From Lachnospiraceae bacterium (GTDB lineage: Bacteria; Bacillota_A; Clostridia; Lachnospirales; Lachnospiraceae): DNA of 64,000 nucleotides. The stretch spans positions 38,079-102,078 of the forward strand of contig JAFWYN010000028.1 of the NCBI GenBank assembly GCA_017522685.1, given 5' to 3'. How positions within the stretch are numbered: the stretch's first letter is position 1; each line of letters starts with the position of its first letter. The notes beneath the pieces were generated by a model. That model saw nothing but the letters and a program-made list of their open reading frames with translations, ran no database searches and was not told the DNA's origin. A program made the translations under genes and the position numbers. Shown here one piece after another: positions 27,413-36,320 of the stretch.

Positions 27413-29110
27413 TTAAATATCCGCCACTCGCGCTTTGAACTCGGAGGCGAACTTGCGTGAAATCCTGATTTTCACATTTCCGGCAAGTGTTGCGAGCATA
27501 GTTCTGTCGCTGTCGGGAGTATATCCGGTCACCTTTGTGATATTGAGAAGCGTTGACTTTGATACCCGTAAAAAGCCGGCATCTGTATACTGTTCTTCCA
27601 GCTGGGACAGAGAGCTTCGCACTACAAGGCGTGCGGAACGCAGCACTGCAACTGTTTTTCTGCCATCGGTCTCAAAATATAGTACATTATCTATACTGAT
27701 GCGATGCAGGGTTTCTCCATTGTATGCAAATAATATTTTGCTTTTTTTGTCACTCTCGGTGGGAACTGAGGCTTCTGTCAAAGTCAATGCAGCATTATTA
27801 CGTATCCTAAGTACCTCCAGACCTATGGCAAGATGCCTTGTGTAATTCTTAAAATGTGCGTTATATATCGTGGGCTTATTGTAGCAGACAGCTATATGTC
27901 CCAGGTCTTTGTCGTTGAATACTATGGGAAGCACATATATGATGGTGGAGGAGTCTGCTTGCGTAGCATTCGGAGGAAGTATATCGGTACTCTTAAAATC
28001 CACCTGATCTTCCTTTCCTATAAAATCCAACATAAATAAGCAACGTGAAATATTCTTATCTATATGTAAACATACAGCTAAGCTGCTTTTATCTGCAATA
28101 AGGTAGTGGGTCTGTGATATTACATCAGAGATATCCTGTATATCGCGGCATGCAAATAATCTTTCATCAAGCTCGCTATTAGCAAAATGTGTATCCTCAA
28201 CACTGCGCTTTTCATGCATTTCAAGACTTCTTCGCATATTATGATGTTGATTGGTGCCACAACCACAGCTCATACCCGTGATAATATTGGGTCTCGGACG
28301 GATAATCTGTGGCTCATCTTCTCCGGAAATAAGTGAATGCAGACGAGATACAGCGATTCGTCCCAGGTATTCGGTATCACAGCTGCAAGTGGTTATAGAG
28401 AGAATACCGTTTTGTGCAGTAGTGCTTGCACTAAAGCCGGTAACGATGATATCATCCGGCACACGGATACCATGTCGGAAAAGTGCCTTTATAAAGAAAA
28501 ATGCAATAATATCGCTGTAACAGATGACCGCGTCCGGTTTTTCCACATTTCCGTAGGCAATATCCTCTGCCAGCTTATCGGCACATTCTCTCCAGAAACC
28601 GCCGTAAATCATATTGTCGTCTGTCACGGATATGCCGTGTTTTTTTAGCGAGTTCATAAAGCCTATATCGATTTTGGTAGCATAACCTTGATATCCACCC
28701 AGGAAATATAATAGTTCACAGTTGTGCTGTTCGATGATGTGGTCTGTCAGTAGTTCTATATTGCGACTGTAGTCGCCGGAAAACGCATCGCCCAAAACGG
28801 TGGAATTACCCAGTACAACTACAGGCTTATTGCATTTTTCGGAAATATATCGTTCCACTCTCTTACCCAAGGATTTGTTCGCCGAGAAGGATTTTTCAAA
28901 AAATACTACACCATCATATTTGTCAAAGTCTATCAGATCATATACCGACTCTTCACCCTGGGTTTTCTGCTGATTCAATAGTGCCATGGAAAACACTGTG
29001 GTAACATAGTTCAGCTTTTCTGCCTGTTTTGCCACTCCTATGAGATACTCGTCTCGATAATCCTCTGTAACATCTGCCATTATTACGCAAATATTGCCTT
29101 TCTTGTCCAT
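27413..29110 (-). CDS. LacI/PBP1-like sensor fused to LytTR DNA-binding domain
   Basis: 565 residues from the chosen start. Residues about 1-310 resemble a LacI-type periplasmic-binding-like sensor domain (CVIMADVTEDYRDEYL, PDAVICYSDIIAFFFIKALF, VTGFSAS) without the usual N-terminal LacI helix-turn-helix. Residues about 320-450 are a GAF-like or linker region, and about 460-565 are a LytTR domain (NVLYFETDGRKTVAVL, FLRVSKSTLLNITKV). A small ligand bound by the sensor would presumably control DNA binding by LytTR. No transmembrane helix is seen, so it is cytoplasmic. ATG 29110 preceded by GGTGGTG is favoured over 29152. Target genes unknown; the island begins upstream on the other strand. Confidence 0.85.
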   Translation of the reverse strand: MDKKGNICVIMADVTEDYRDEYLIGVAKQAEKLNYVTTVFSMALLNQQKTQGEESVYDLIDFDKYDGVVFFEKSFSANKSLGKRVERYISEKCNKPVVVLGNSTVLGDAFSGDYSRNIELLTDHIIEQHNCELLYFLGGYQGYATKIDIGFMNSLKKHGISVTDDNMIYGGFWRECADKLAEDIAYGNVEKPDAVICYSDIIAFFFIKALFRHGIRVPDDIIVTGFSASTTAQNGILSITTCSCDTEYLGRIAVSRLHSLISGEDEPQIIRPRPNIITGMSCGCGTNQHHNMRRSLEMHEKRSVEDTHFANSELDERLFACRDIQDISDVISQTHYLIADKSSLAVCLHIDKNISRCLFMLDFIGKEDQVDFKSTDILPPNATQADSSTIIYVLPIVFNDKDLGHIAVCYNKPTIYNAHFKNYTRHLAIGLEVLRIRNNAALTLTEASVPTESDKKSKILFAYNGETLHRISIDNVLYFETDGRKTVAVLRSARLVVRSSLSQLEEQYTDAGFLRVSKSTLLNITKVTGYTPDSDRTMLATLAGNVKIRISRKFASEFKARVADI

Positions 29111-29361
29111 ATCAACACCACCTTTTGGAAACATACGCTGCGTGAAATTCACAATGTAATAGTATTCTGTTTTTTTTATAAAGTCAAGGAAAACCGCAAA
29201 ATGCAGTGTGTTTTGTTATGTTTTTATCATCTTGACTGCATGTTCTTCCGGCCGGAAGTAGTGTATAAAATGTGGCATTTGACAACTTGGACGTATATTG
29301 GGCATCTTACGCAATGAAATGTACCAGAAACGCACCATATCGTCCTTTCACACATGATGTA

Positions 29362-29391
29362 TTGAAATAGTTTTATATAATTTTGTAAAAT
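29362..29391 (+). promoter_or_regulatory. Probable promoter of the accessory island
   Basis: TTGAAA (29362-29367), 18-bp spacer, TAAAAT (29386-29391). This is the best promoter-like site in the 447-bp stretch between the divergent regulator start and the first island gene. The remaining 29153-29360 shows no gene and no clear structure. Confidence 0.45.
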
Positions 29392-29411
29392 AATAGTAAA
29401 ATGAAGAATAG

Positions 29412-29543
29412 TATGCTTTCGAAAAGACGGAAGTGTGGATTTCGAAGATACCGGAAGTGTTGGAAACAGACGGAAAGGCTCAGAGGGAGCGCGTCTTTAA
29501 AAACTTCGAGGGCGATAACAGGAATGAGTTCAGAGTTAAATAG
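29412..29543 (+). pseudogene. C-terminal remnant of a lost gene
   Basis: A 43-codon open frame ending in TAG at 29541-29543, without a start codon. The peptide is charged and hydrophilic (TEVWISKIPEVLETDGKAQR onward, ending NEFRVK) and reads like a real C-terminus rather than random sequence. The stop merges with the AGGAGG of the next gene, as in a coupled gene pair. It may be the end of a degraded neighbour or toxin-like gene; not recognised. A different frame of 84 codons overlaps the next gene and is rejected as coding. Confidence 0.35.
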
Positions 29544-29557
29544 GAGGAGAAAAAATA

Positions 29558-30913
29558 ATGGAAGATATAATAAAAGATGTGGTTTTTGGAGAAGTAGAGT
29601 TTCGCAAAAACTATGTGTGGGTAAGAAGCTTAGAGAAACCGTTGTTCGGCTCTGATACGATAGTGAAAGTTTTGGTGCAGGACGAGAATCAGGAAGGTAT
29701 TCTTGACGTACAAAGAAAGGCTTATCAGACCTACCTTGAGAACGAAGAGAAGTATATCAGGGAAGTTCCTAAATACATCCTCGATTATTACAAGTGGAAT
29801 TATGAAGAAATAGACAGAGTTGTATATCTTGAAGAGGATAAGCAAAAAGATACAATTGCCGAGAAGGCATTATTTAGAATGTGCAAAGTGTTTTTCCTTC
29901 AGATAGCCCGAGACGGTAGTTTCGGATGGGTGTTAGGAAGTTCCTGGAGTAAAATTCCTTTTGTGGTTCTTCTCTCCGAACAGGAACCCCGTATCCTGAT
30001 GAAGCGTGACGAGTTTCGTTACCTGCACAAGATGAATGATGACACCTTCGGTCTCTTGGTTCACGATGTAGCAAACAGCTGGAAAGGTTTGACCAAGCAT
30101 TCTTTCTTTGGTGTGGAAGAAAACCTTGTAATAGAGCTGGAAGGAAGCGTAGAGGACGGTATCACCGAGGCACAGAAAAAAGCTTATGCTGAATACCTGC
30201 AAAAAGAAGATGAGCTTTTCAAAAAGTTTACAGAAGTGTTGAAGGCATCGGGAACTGATAGGACAGCTCTGCCGAAAACTCTTTACATAGATATTGAGGG
30301 TGACTACGGCTGGATTTGTTATGCACAGTGGAATAAACGCTACATCGGAGTGCTTCTTTCCGAGGATACACCGCTTATTTTTAAGAACAACAACCAATTA
30401 CTGAAATATCGTAAGAGAAACAGTCCGGTTGTTTTAGAAGATTTCAGAAACGAAGAGAGATACTCTTACGGAAGTGGCTTTGTATGGGGAGAAGAGGCAA
30501 CCATCTTGGTTGACAGAGGAAAACGCTCGCTGGAAGAGATGCTTCCTCTGATAAATAAGTTTGTTGAGTCGCTAAACAACAAAGATGCATTTGTAAAAGC
30601 ACTTATTGATGACGGAATGCTTGCACTTGCAGAGGAATGGGTGTCAAGCTGTGTGGATGAAGCAGAGGACAGTACAGAAGAACGCAGAGGCTATATGGTT
30701 GATGATGAAACAGCGGTATATCTTCCAATCAGCGAGAAGGATTTTGCAGCGTCGTTTGAATTTGATACCATTGACATTTCCTACGATGAGAAAGCGGAAG
30801 ACATATCTGCACACATTTTCATCAATTGCGACCCGGATTATTTTGCTGACCATAGTATAGAGGTATACATGGACAGTAAGGGAAATATTGATGTAATCGG
30901 ACTGGCAGGGTAA
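29558..30913 (+). CDS. DUF6985-like/DUF2262-like protein, paralogue A
   Basis: 451 residues, no signal peptide or membrane helix. N-terminal unit (about 1-190) matches what I recall as DUF6985: FGEVEFRKNYVWV, GILDVQRKAYQTYLEN, ILDYYKWNYEEI. A second, shorter unit with the same GITEAQKKAYAEYLQK signature spans about 190-300. The C-terminal 150 residues (FVWGEEATILVD, INCDPDYFADHSIEVYMD) are DUF2262-like. Domain names are from memory; repeat structure is seen directly. Such proteins occur in arrays of immunity-like genes. GGAGGAG precedes the ATG. First complete gene of the island. Confidence 0.85.
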   Translation: MEDIIKDVVFGEVEFRKNYVWVRSLEKPLFGSDTIVKVLVQDENQEGILDVQRKAYQTYLENEEKYIREVPKYILDYYKWNYEEIDRVVYLEEDKQKDTIAEKALFRMCKVFFLQIARDGSFGWVLGSSWSKIPFVVLLSEQEPRILMKRDEFRYLHKMNDDTFGLLVHDVANSWKGLTKHSFFGVEENLVIELEGSVEDGITEAQKKAYAEYLQKEDELFKKFTEVLKASGTDRTALPKTLYIDIEGDYGWICYAQWNKRYIGVLLSEDTPLIFKNNNQLLKYRKRNSPVVLEDFRNEERYSYGSGFVWGEEATILVDRGKRSLEEMLPLINKFVESLNNKDAFVKALIDDGMLALAEEWVSSCVDEAEDSTEERRGYMVDDETAVYLPISEKDFAASFEFDTIDISYDEKAEDISAHIFINCDPDYFADHSIEVYMDSKGNIDVIGLAG

Positions 30914-30977
30914 TTCTCAAATTTTACTACAAAAGCCAACATAGGCAATAAATAAACATTTTTAGGAGAAAAATATC

Positions 30978-32039
30978 ATGAATGAAAATCTTGAAATAAA
31001 AAGTCTTGAAGTAGTGGCTGAACAGGGCGATATGGAGGCACAGTTTCATCTTGGACGCATGTATTGTCAAGGCGAAGGCACAGAAGTGAATTACGAAAAG
31101 GCATTGTATTGGTGGGAGAAGGCCGCCGAACAAGGTGATGTGCGGGCACAGTTCAATGTGGGGCTTATATTTTTCCGTGGTCTCGGAACAGAAGTGAATT
31201 ACGAAAAGGCATTGTACTGGTATGAGAAGGCCGCCGAACAAGGCGATGCGAAAGCACAGTTCGCAACCGCCGATATGTATTATTGTAGTTATGGCGAAGG
31301 CATGTCATGGGACAAAGAAAAGGCACTGTACTGGTTTGAGAAGGCGGCTGAACAGGGTCATATGAAAGCACAGTTCGCAACCGGTTGCATTTATTACAAA
31401 GGTGAAGGAACGAAAAGAAACAAGGAAAAGGCATTGTATTGGTGGGAGCAGGCTGCTGCACAAGGAAATAAAAGGGCACAGGAATACATAGAAGCTAACA
31501 GTAATAACACCCCAAAAACTTCGGTTAAAAATCTTCCGAATACAGTCAAATTAAAAGATTTTTCTGCGAGCGAGCGATATGAGGATGAATATAAAGCCTG
31601 CGCAAAGGTATGGGATAAAAATCTATACATATCAGTTACTGCTGATATACTCCCTCTCGAAGATATGATTCCGATAATAAACGATATGCTTAAGGGCCTG
31701 AATAGTCAAAAAGAAGCTTTTTTCAACGATTTGGTAGATAGCTATCTCCCCCAAGCAGAAGACTGGGTTTTAAATCTCTGCGAGGAGTCTGAGGAGGACA
31801 GCACCGATGAAAAGCGTTGTTTCATTACAGATGATTATAATGAGATTTATTTGCCGATATCAAAAGAGGATTTCCTCGATTCTCTGAACTTATCAATATA
31901 TGTAAGCTATGACAAGGATGAGTCAGACATTTTGGTAGACGGTTATATCAATTGCGAACCTGACTATTTCGCAGGTCACAGTATAGAGTTTATTGTGGAC
32001 GGTAAGGGCAATTTTGAAATCGAAGGACTGGCAGGGTAA
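30978..32039 (+). CDS. Sel1-repeat protein with DUF2262-like C-terminus
   Basis: 353 residues. Residues about 14-165 are four Sel1-type alpha/alpha repeats (ALYWWEKAAEQGDVRAQFNV, ALYWYEKAAEQGDAKAQF and so on). After a linker, about 205-353 is the same DUF2262-like domain as in paralogue A, ending YFAGHSIEFIVDGKGN, with the shared LAG terminus. Sel1 repeats mediate protein contacts. Swapping the N-terminal module while keeping the C-terminal module is typical of modular immunity or effector families. AGGAGAAA precedes the ATG; 64 nt separate it from paralogue A. Confidence 0.85.
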   Translation: MNENLEIKSLEVVAEQGDMEAQFHLGRMYCQGEGTEVNYEKALYWWEKAAEQGDVRAQFNVGLIFFRGLGTEVNYEKALYWYEKAAEQGDAKAQFATADMYYCSYGEGMSWDKEKALYWFEKAAEQGHMKAQFATGCIYYKGEGTKRNKEKALYWWEQAAAQGNKRAQEYIEANSNNTPKTSVKNLPNTVKLKDFSASERYEDEYKACAKVWDKNLYISVTADILPLEDMIPIINDMLKGLNSQKEAFFNDLVDSYLPQAEDWVLNLCEESEEDSTDEKRCFITDDYNEIYLPISKEDFLDSLNLSIYVSYDKDESDILVDGYINCEPDYFAGHSIEFIVDGKGNFEIEGLAG

Positions 32040-32051
32040 GGAGAACGCATT

Positions 32052-33053
32052 ATGTCATCACAGGAAAATAGTAGTAACAAATCAGATTATCAGATATTAA
32101 AGGACATTATTCTAAACAACGATAAGCAGGCGTCTATGGATGAAGCCATTGAAAACTGGCAGATTGATGACGACAATTTTGACAGCTTTTTCGATGAACT
32201 TTCAGAGGGTTACAATGAGCTTTGTATGGAGCATGTACCGATGGCTATCGAAAGCTTATACAAGAGTGATGAGAAGATTAAAACTATGATCTTTCGCATG
32301 CTTTTAGAGTTTACTTGTGAGGATATTCCTTATGTAACTAATCTTGAAAACTTACAAATGTTCGATGCAAAGCTTGAGTACATTTATAGTACGTTGGCCA
32401 AGGTGTTTTCTTGGTGCTTTAATGGGATAGGCGATTGCATGGGACTGATTATTTTGAATAACGACCCGGAGCTTAATTTAGCACAACCGAAGGAGAAAGA
32501 GATTATTATCGACAGTATAAGGGAACGTTTGGAGGCTATATATGAGTACGTATCGGAACATGGATGTGATAGAGATGACGTAATCTCAACGCTTTCCATT
32601 ACATTGGATATGGCTGCTCGTCTTGGTAACAATGACATTTTGGCATGGGTTAAAAAAATAGCAGAACTTCCATTGGATCCTGAATGTGAATTATTCCTGA
32701 TTAAGGCAATGGCACTTAACAATATGCCGATTTTGCCTCAAAGTATAGATAGATTAATTGAATTTGATGCAAGCAGACTTATAAGAATGTTGAATTTAAT
32801 TGATAGAACGGATTTGTTGAACAAAAGTCACATTACGCAAGAGAAGATTGCTTATGCAGAAATGCAAAACTGGCTGCGTCATCCAAGCGAGTGCGGAGAT
32901 ACCTTGGATAAGTTGGAATTAGTAGATTCCATGATTTATAACGAGTACCTGTATTATATATTTAAGTATACTTCTACCGCACCTAAGCTTAAAGAACGAG
33001 GATTTATGATTGGTGTTGCGGGAGGATATGACAAGGATAAGATTTCTGAATGA
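32052..33053 (+). CDS. Alpha-helical protein of unknown function, probably frameshifted
   Basis: 333 residues, acidic and nearly all helical, without signal peptide; the pattern suggests HEAT-like helical repeats. Not recognised. The frame ends at a TGA at 33051-33053, but the +1 frame continues across the stop with a protein-like sequence (RFLNETGHTFSDF through SDYWKNAAEQK) to a TAA at 33166-33168. The simplest reading is a one-base indel near 33040 that removes the last 40 residues. It begins 12 nt after the Sel1 gene. Confidence 0.7.
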   Translation: MSSQENSSNKSDYQILKDIILNNDKQASMDEAIENWQIDDDNFDSFFDELSEGYNELCMEHVPMAIESLYKSDEKIKTMIFRMLLEFTCEDIPYVTNLENLQMFDAKLEYIYSTLAKVFSWCFNGIGDCMGLIILNNDPELNLAQPKEKEIIIDSIRERLEAIYEYVSEHGCDRDDVISTLSITLDMAARLGNNDILAWVKKIAELPLDPECELFLIKAMALNNMPILPQSIDRLIEFDASRLIRMLNLIDRTDLLNKSHITQEKIAYAEMQNWLRHPSECGDTLDKLELVDSMIYNEYLYYIFKYTSTAPKLKERGFMIGVAGGYDKDKISE

Positions 33054-33193
33054 AACCGGACATACATTTTCTGATTTCTCACCTATAGGCAATGATTATA
33101 AAGAACAGGCATTAGGCATCATTCAGATAATATCCGACTACTGGAAAAATGCGGCAGAGCAGAAATAAAATTATGCAGATTTAGTCGCACTAA

Positions 33194-33224
33194 AAAAGGA
33201 ACCTGTAAAACAGATTCCTTTTTC
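33194..33224 (+). terminator. Possible weak terminator
   Basis: AAAAAGGAA pairs with TTCCTTTTT over a 12-nt loop. The stem is AT-rich, so strength is doubtful. The gap 33169-33269 holds nothing else clear. Confidence 0.4.
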
Positions 33225-33269
33225 TAAAGATAAATTTGGTGCTTGCATAAAGAGAGGAAGAATTTTGCA

Positions 33270-34592
33270 ATGGAAGACATAATAAAAGATGAGTTTTTGG
33301 GAGAAGTAAAGTATAAGCCCAATATAGGATCATGGGTTGGAATAACAGATGCTCCACTTTATAATTCTGAAGGGAATCTAAAACTTGTAGTACAAGATCT
33401 TGAGAAAGAAGGCATCCTGGATGTACAAAGAGAGGCATATAAAACCTATTTGCAGAATGCAGATAAGTATAAAGAAATCGCAGTAGATTATCTTTTGGAT
33501 TATTATAAGTGGAATTATGAATACATCGCAAGTGAAGTTTCCGGTGTGACTGAGAAGGATCATAAGGATGTGGTCACTGAGACCCGGCTTTTTGAGTTTA
33601 TGACTTTATGGTACCTCTTTATTTGCAGGGACGGAAGCTTCGGATATGCCTTTGGCTGTTGTTGGGACGTGGATAATGGTTTGGCAGTGCTTCTGTCGGA
33701 AGAAGAGCCGAGGATAATCTCCAGAACACAGCTGAAAAATCTCCACAAAAAAAACGACGATACTTTCGGATTACTTGTTCATGACGGAAAAGAGAATTGG
33801 AAAGGTCTGGAGCATGTTACGTTCTCGGGGAAAAAAGAAAATCTGGAAATAGAGCTAAGTGGCAGCGTAGAAGAGGGAATTACGGAAGCTCAGCAAAAGG
33901 CCTATGTTACATATCAGCAGCAAAAGGATGCGTATTTTATGCAACTTGCGGAAGTGCTGTTAGCTGCGAATGCAGAAAGCTCGCAGACAATACAGCCCAA
34001 AACACTTTATATAGACAGAGAAGGAAATATGGGTTGGATCTGTTATACGAATTTGGATGCTTCTTACGTGGGTGCACTTTTTACAGGTGAGAATATATTG
34101 CTTGTGACAGATTATCAATTAAAGAATATGGGAGAATACAGGCTTACAGAGGATAAAATATGCGGAAAGTTGCTTATAGATGATTCTTTTGCAGGCAGAA
34201 TAGAAATCCGCTCTTTTCTTGGTAAAATCCAAACACTTTATTTAGATTTTCAATTGGAGGAAGGCAAGCTGACGAGGGAACAAAGAGAAGCTTATAAAAA
34301 ATATCAGAAACAAAATCCGAAGTTTTGGGAAAATATTAAAGATGTGATGTTAGATTATTACCTTTCCATTTATGAGGATATGGCTGAGTTTATCGATGTT
34401 CCGGAAGGCTTGGAAATAGAGAATGTGACAAGGGATACCGTAATGAATATGGTGGATTTCGGCAGAATTTATTTTACGGATGCTGGTAGGGGATGTTTCC
34501 TTGGTGAGTGCCCGATTGGCGAGGAAGAAGGAATTGGCTTCGAGTTTACGGATGGCGAAATCGAGATAATAGAACCAGACGAGATTCTTTAG
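33270..34592 (+). CDS. DUF6985-like multi-unit protein, paralogue B
   Basis: 440 residues. Three copies of the same unit: about 1-185 (GILDVQREAYKTYLQN), 190-300 (GITEAQQKAYVTYQQQ) and 305-440 (KLTREQREAYKKYQKQ). Unlike paralogues A and C it lacks the DUF2262-like end and finishes with an acidic tail (EIIEPDEIL). The nucleotide sequence at 33541-33732 is almost identical to paralogue C at 36601-36771, pointing to recent duplication or gene conversion. ATG 33270 is chosen over 33243, with AGAGGAAG upstream. Confidence 0.83.
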   Translation: MEDIIKDEFLGEVKYKPNIGSWVGITDAPLYNSEGNLKLVVQDLEKEGILDVQREAYKTYLQNADKYKEIAVDYLLDYYKWNYEYIASEVSGVTEKDHKDVVTETRLFEFMTLWYLFICRDGSFGYAFGCCWDVDNGLAVLLSEEEPRIISRTQLKNLHKKNDDTFGLLVHDGKENWKGLEHVTFSGKKENLEIELSGSVEEGITEAQQKAYVTYQQQKDAYFMQLAEVLLAANAESSQTIQPKTLYIDREGNMGWICYTNLDASYVGALFTGENILLVTDYQLKNMGEYRLTEDKICGKLLIDDSFAGRIEIRSFLGKIQTLYLDFQLEEGKLTREQREAYKKYQKQNPKFWENIKDVMLDYYLSIYEDMAEFIDVPEGLEIENVTRDTVMNMVDFGRIYFTDAGRGCFLGECPIGEEEGIGFEFTDGEIEIIEPDEIL

Positions 34593-34616
34593 AGGTATTT
34601 GATAGAGGATAAAAGG

Positions 34617-34772
34617 ATGAATGATAAAATTTTCGGAGAAGTAGAGTATAAGGATGGTGCATGGACGCAGACGGTAGATATATCGTTATTTGGGCGTGAA
34701 AAAGAAATGGATATTATTATTCAAGATGATGAAAAAGAGGGAATTCTTGATATCCAAAGAAATGCATATTGA
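34617..34772 (+). CDS. Orphan N-terminal fragment of a DUF6985-like paralogue
   Basis: 51 residues: begins MNDKIFGEVEYKDGAW and ends EGILDIQRNAY at TGA, matching only the first 50 residues of paralogues A-C. AAAAGG is 2 nt before the ATG. It is truncated exactly in the Q-x-x-A-Y motif, after which the membrane protein gene begins 12 nt later. Probably a vestige of a recombination event, though a short product could still be made. Confidence 0.65.
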   Translation: MNDKIFGEVEYKDGAWTQTVDISLFGREKEMDIIIQDDEKEGILDIQRNAY

Positions 34773-34784
34773 GGAGATTAATTT

Positions 34785-36320
34785 ATGATTATAGTTTTTT
34801 TGATAGCGAGTGTACTGTTATCCTTTTTTTCCTTGGTGGCAAAGGAGTGTTACAGACTTGGACGCAGCATGAGGAATATAGGTATTTCACTTTTATTATT
34901 GATTACACTTACTGTGCACTCTGCACTAATCTATTTTATTGCAACAAAGCTCATTTTTCTGACGATAGTGCCATTGATTGCATTTTACATCTACTGGTTT
35001 ATGTTTGCACCGTTTTACGTGAACAGTGATCCTGCCGGTGCGGGTATGGCGCATGGATTTCATGCGATTATCGGTGTAGGTTCGGGTATTATTTTTGGAA
35101 TTATTTTCTATGTACTTATCATACTCTTATCGCCGCTGGCTTTATATATCGCTTTGGGTTTTTATGTGCTTATAGGCTTATACAGTATTTATTACACCTA
35201 TTATTGTTATACTTCCGGAGGTGAATTTCAGTACAGTGCCATGCGGGAAAATCTGAGCTATGAACAATACAGAAGAACATTGTTCAGAGAAAGTATGGTC
35301 AAGAAAGGTGATCCATGGGAGGCCAAGGAATTGGACGATTGGCCCAAGGAAATTACGCATTACAACGTTTTCGGCAGCAAGCTTGAGATCAAAAGCTTTG
35401 ATTCCATGCCATGCTTGTTGCTTGAGGCAAGTTTTATTCATGCATCCGGTGAAGAGGAAACTATTGATACCATATTCGGATGCGGTATTCTGGAATATAT
35501 ATATAATGACGCTCGCGAAGATGACTTTATACCAAAGCATATCGCTATGGTATGGCGGGACCTTTCCGAGGGGAAAACCTATCGCATCGACGCCGACCTG
35601 CCTGAGGAGCTGAGTTCATACTCTGATACGGTGAACAAGGATCGGGATGATGACCTGGATTTTGTTATTATGCCGGGGGGCAGGGTTCTTATGTATCACA
35701 ACCGCTATAATCAGATACATAATATTATGATTGATTATCCTTTACAGGGTGTGGAAACTAATGAATATGATGAAAGAATCGCGGAATATTTTGCGGAAAA
35801 CAATATCAATCTCGACCACTATGCGAAAAAAGAATTGCCGGATGTGGAGACCATTGATAATTACCTGAAGCGTTTTCCTTATACCGTTTCTTTTGTCTAT
35901 GAAAATGAACGTTATAAAACACAGAAGAGTATCTGTAACTTTTTCAACGGAGAGAAAATTTTATCTGCTGAGCAATGGGTAGCTGACATAGAGCCTGCCC
36001 GGATTAAGGATGTATTCCTTCGGTTTCAGTATGAACAGAGTCGGTATTCCTGTTTTCTCTTTTTTAACGAAGACGAGATTTTATCAGTATTCAAAGAAGC
36101 CTTCGAGACGGGCGATGCAGCCGGTAACGGAGAGTTTGTAATCAAAGCCGGACGTAACAGAAATGATTTTACGTTTACATTAAAAGTCGCAGACAAGGCT
36201 TATACGTTGAAAAAATGCGAGATAAGGCTTTATAAAAATAACGAAGATGACCGGGGAAGGCTTGTATTTAAGAATTACAAAGGGGAACGTAAAAATCTGC
36301 TGAGAGGACTTTGGAAATGA
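34785..36320 (+). CDS. Membrane protein with large cytoplasmic domain, unknown
   Basis: 511 residues. Four to five hydrophobic helices in the first 155 residues, then a soluble domain of about 350 residues. The soluble part contains two sections, one around VWRDLSEGKTYRIDADLPEE and one at the C-terminus with KNYKGERKNLLRGLWK. Not recognised with confidence. GAGGAG upstream of the ATG; the stop overlaps the next start (ATGA). Membrane immunity proteins in polyimmunity loci have similar layouts, but that is inference. Confidence 0.7.
   Translation: MIIVFLIASVLLSFFSLVAKECYRLGRSMRNIGISLLLLITLTVHSALIYFIATKLIFLTIVPLIAFYIYWFMFAPFYVNSDPAGAGMAHGFHAIIGVGSGIIFGIIFYVLIILLSPLALYIALGFYVLIGLYSIYYTYYCYTSGGEFQYSAMRENLSYEQYRRTLFRESMVKKGDPWEAKELDDWPKEITHYNVFGSKLEIKSFDSMPCLLLEASFIHASGEEETIDTIFGCGILEYIYNDAREDDFIPKHIAMVWRDLSEGKTYRIDADLPEELSSYSDTVNKDRDDDLDFVIMPGGRVLMYHNRYNQIHNIMIDYPLQGVETNEYDERIAEYFAENNINLDHYAKKELPDVETIDNYLKRFPYTVSFVYENERYKTQKSICNFFNGEKILSAEQWVADIEPARIKDVFLRFQYEQSRYSCFLFFNEDEILSVFKEAFETGDAAGNGEFVIKAGRNRNDFTFTLKVADKAYTLKKCEIRLYKNNEDDRGRLVFKNYKGERKNLLRGLWK

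Noticed and set aside
29401..29655. 84-codon frame at the island's start
   Set aside because: Overlaps the start of paralogue A in another frame, Arg/Lys-rich, no ribosome site.
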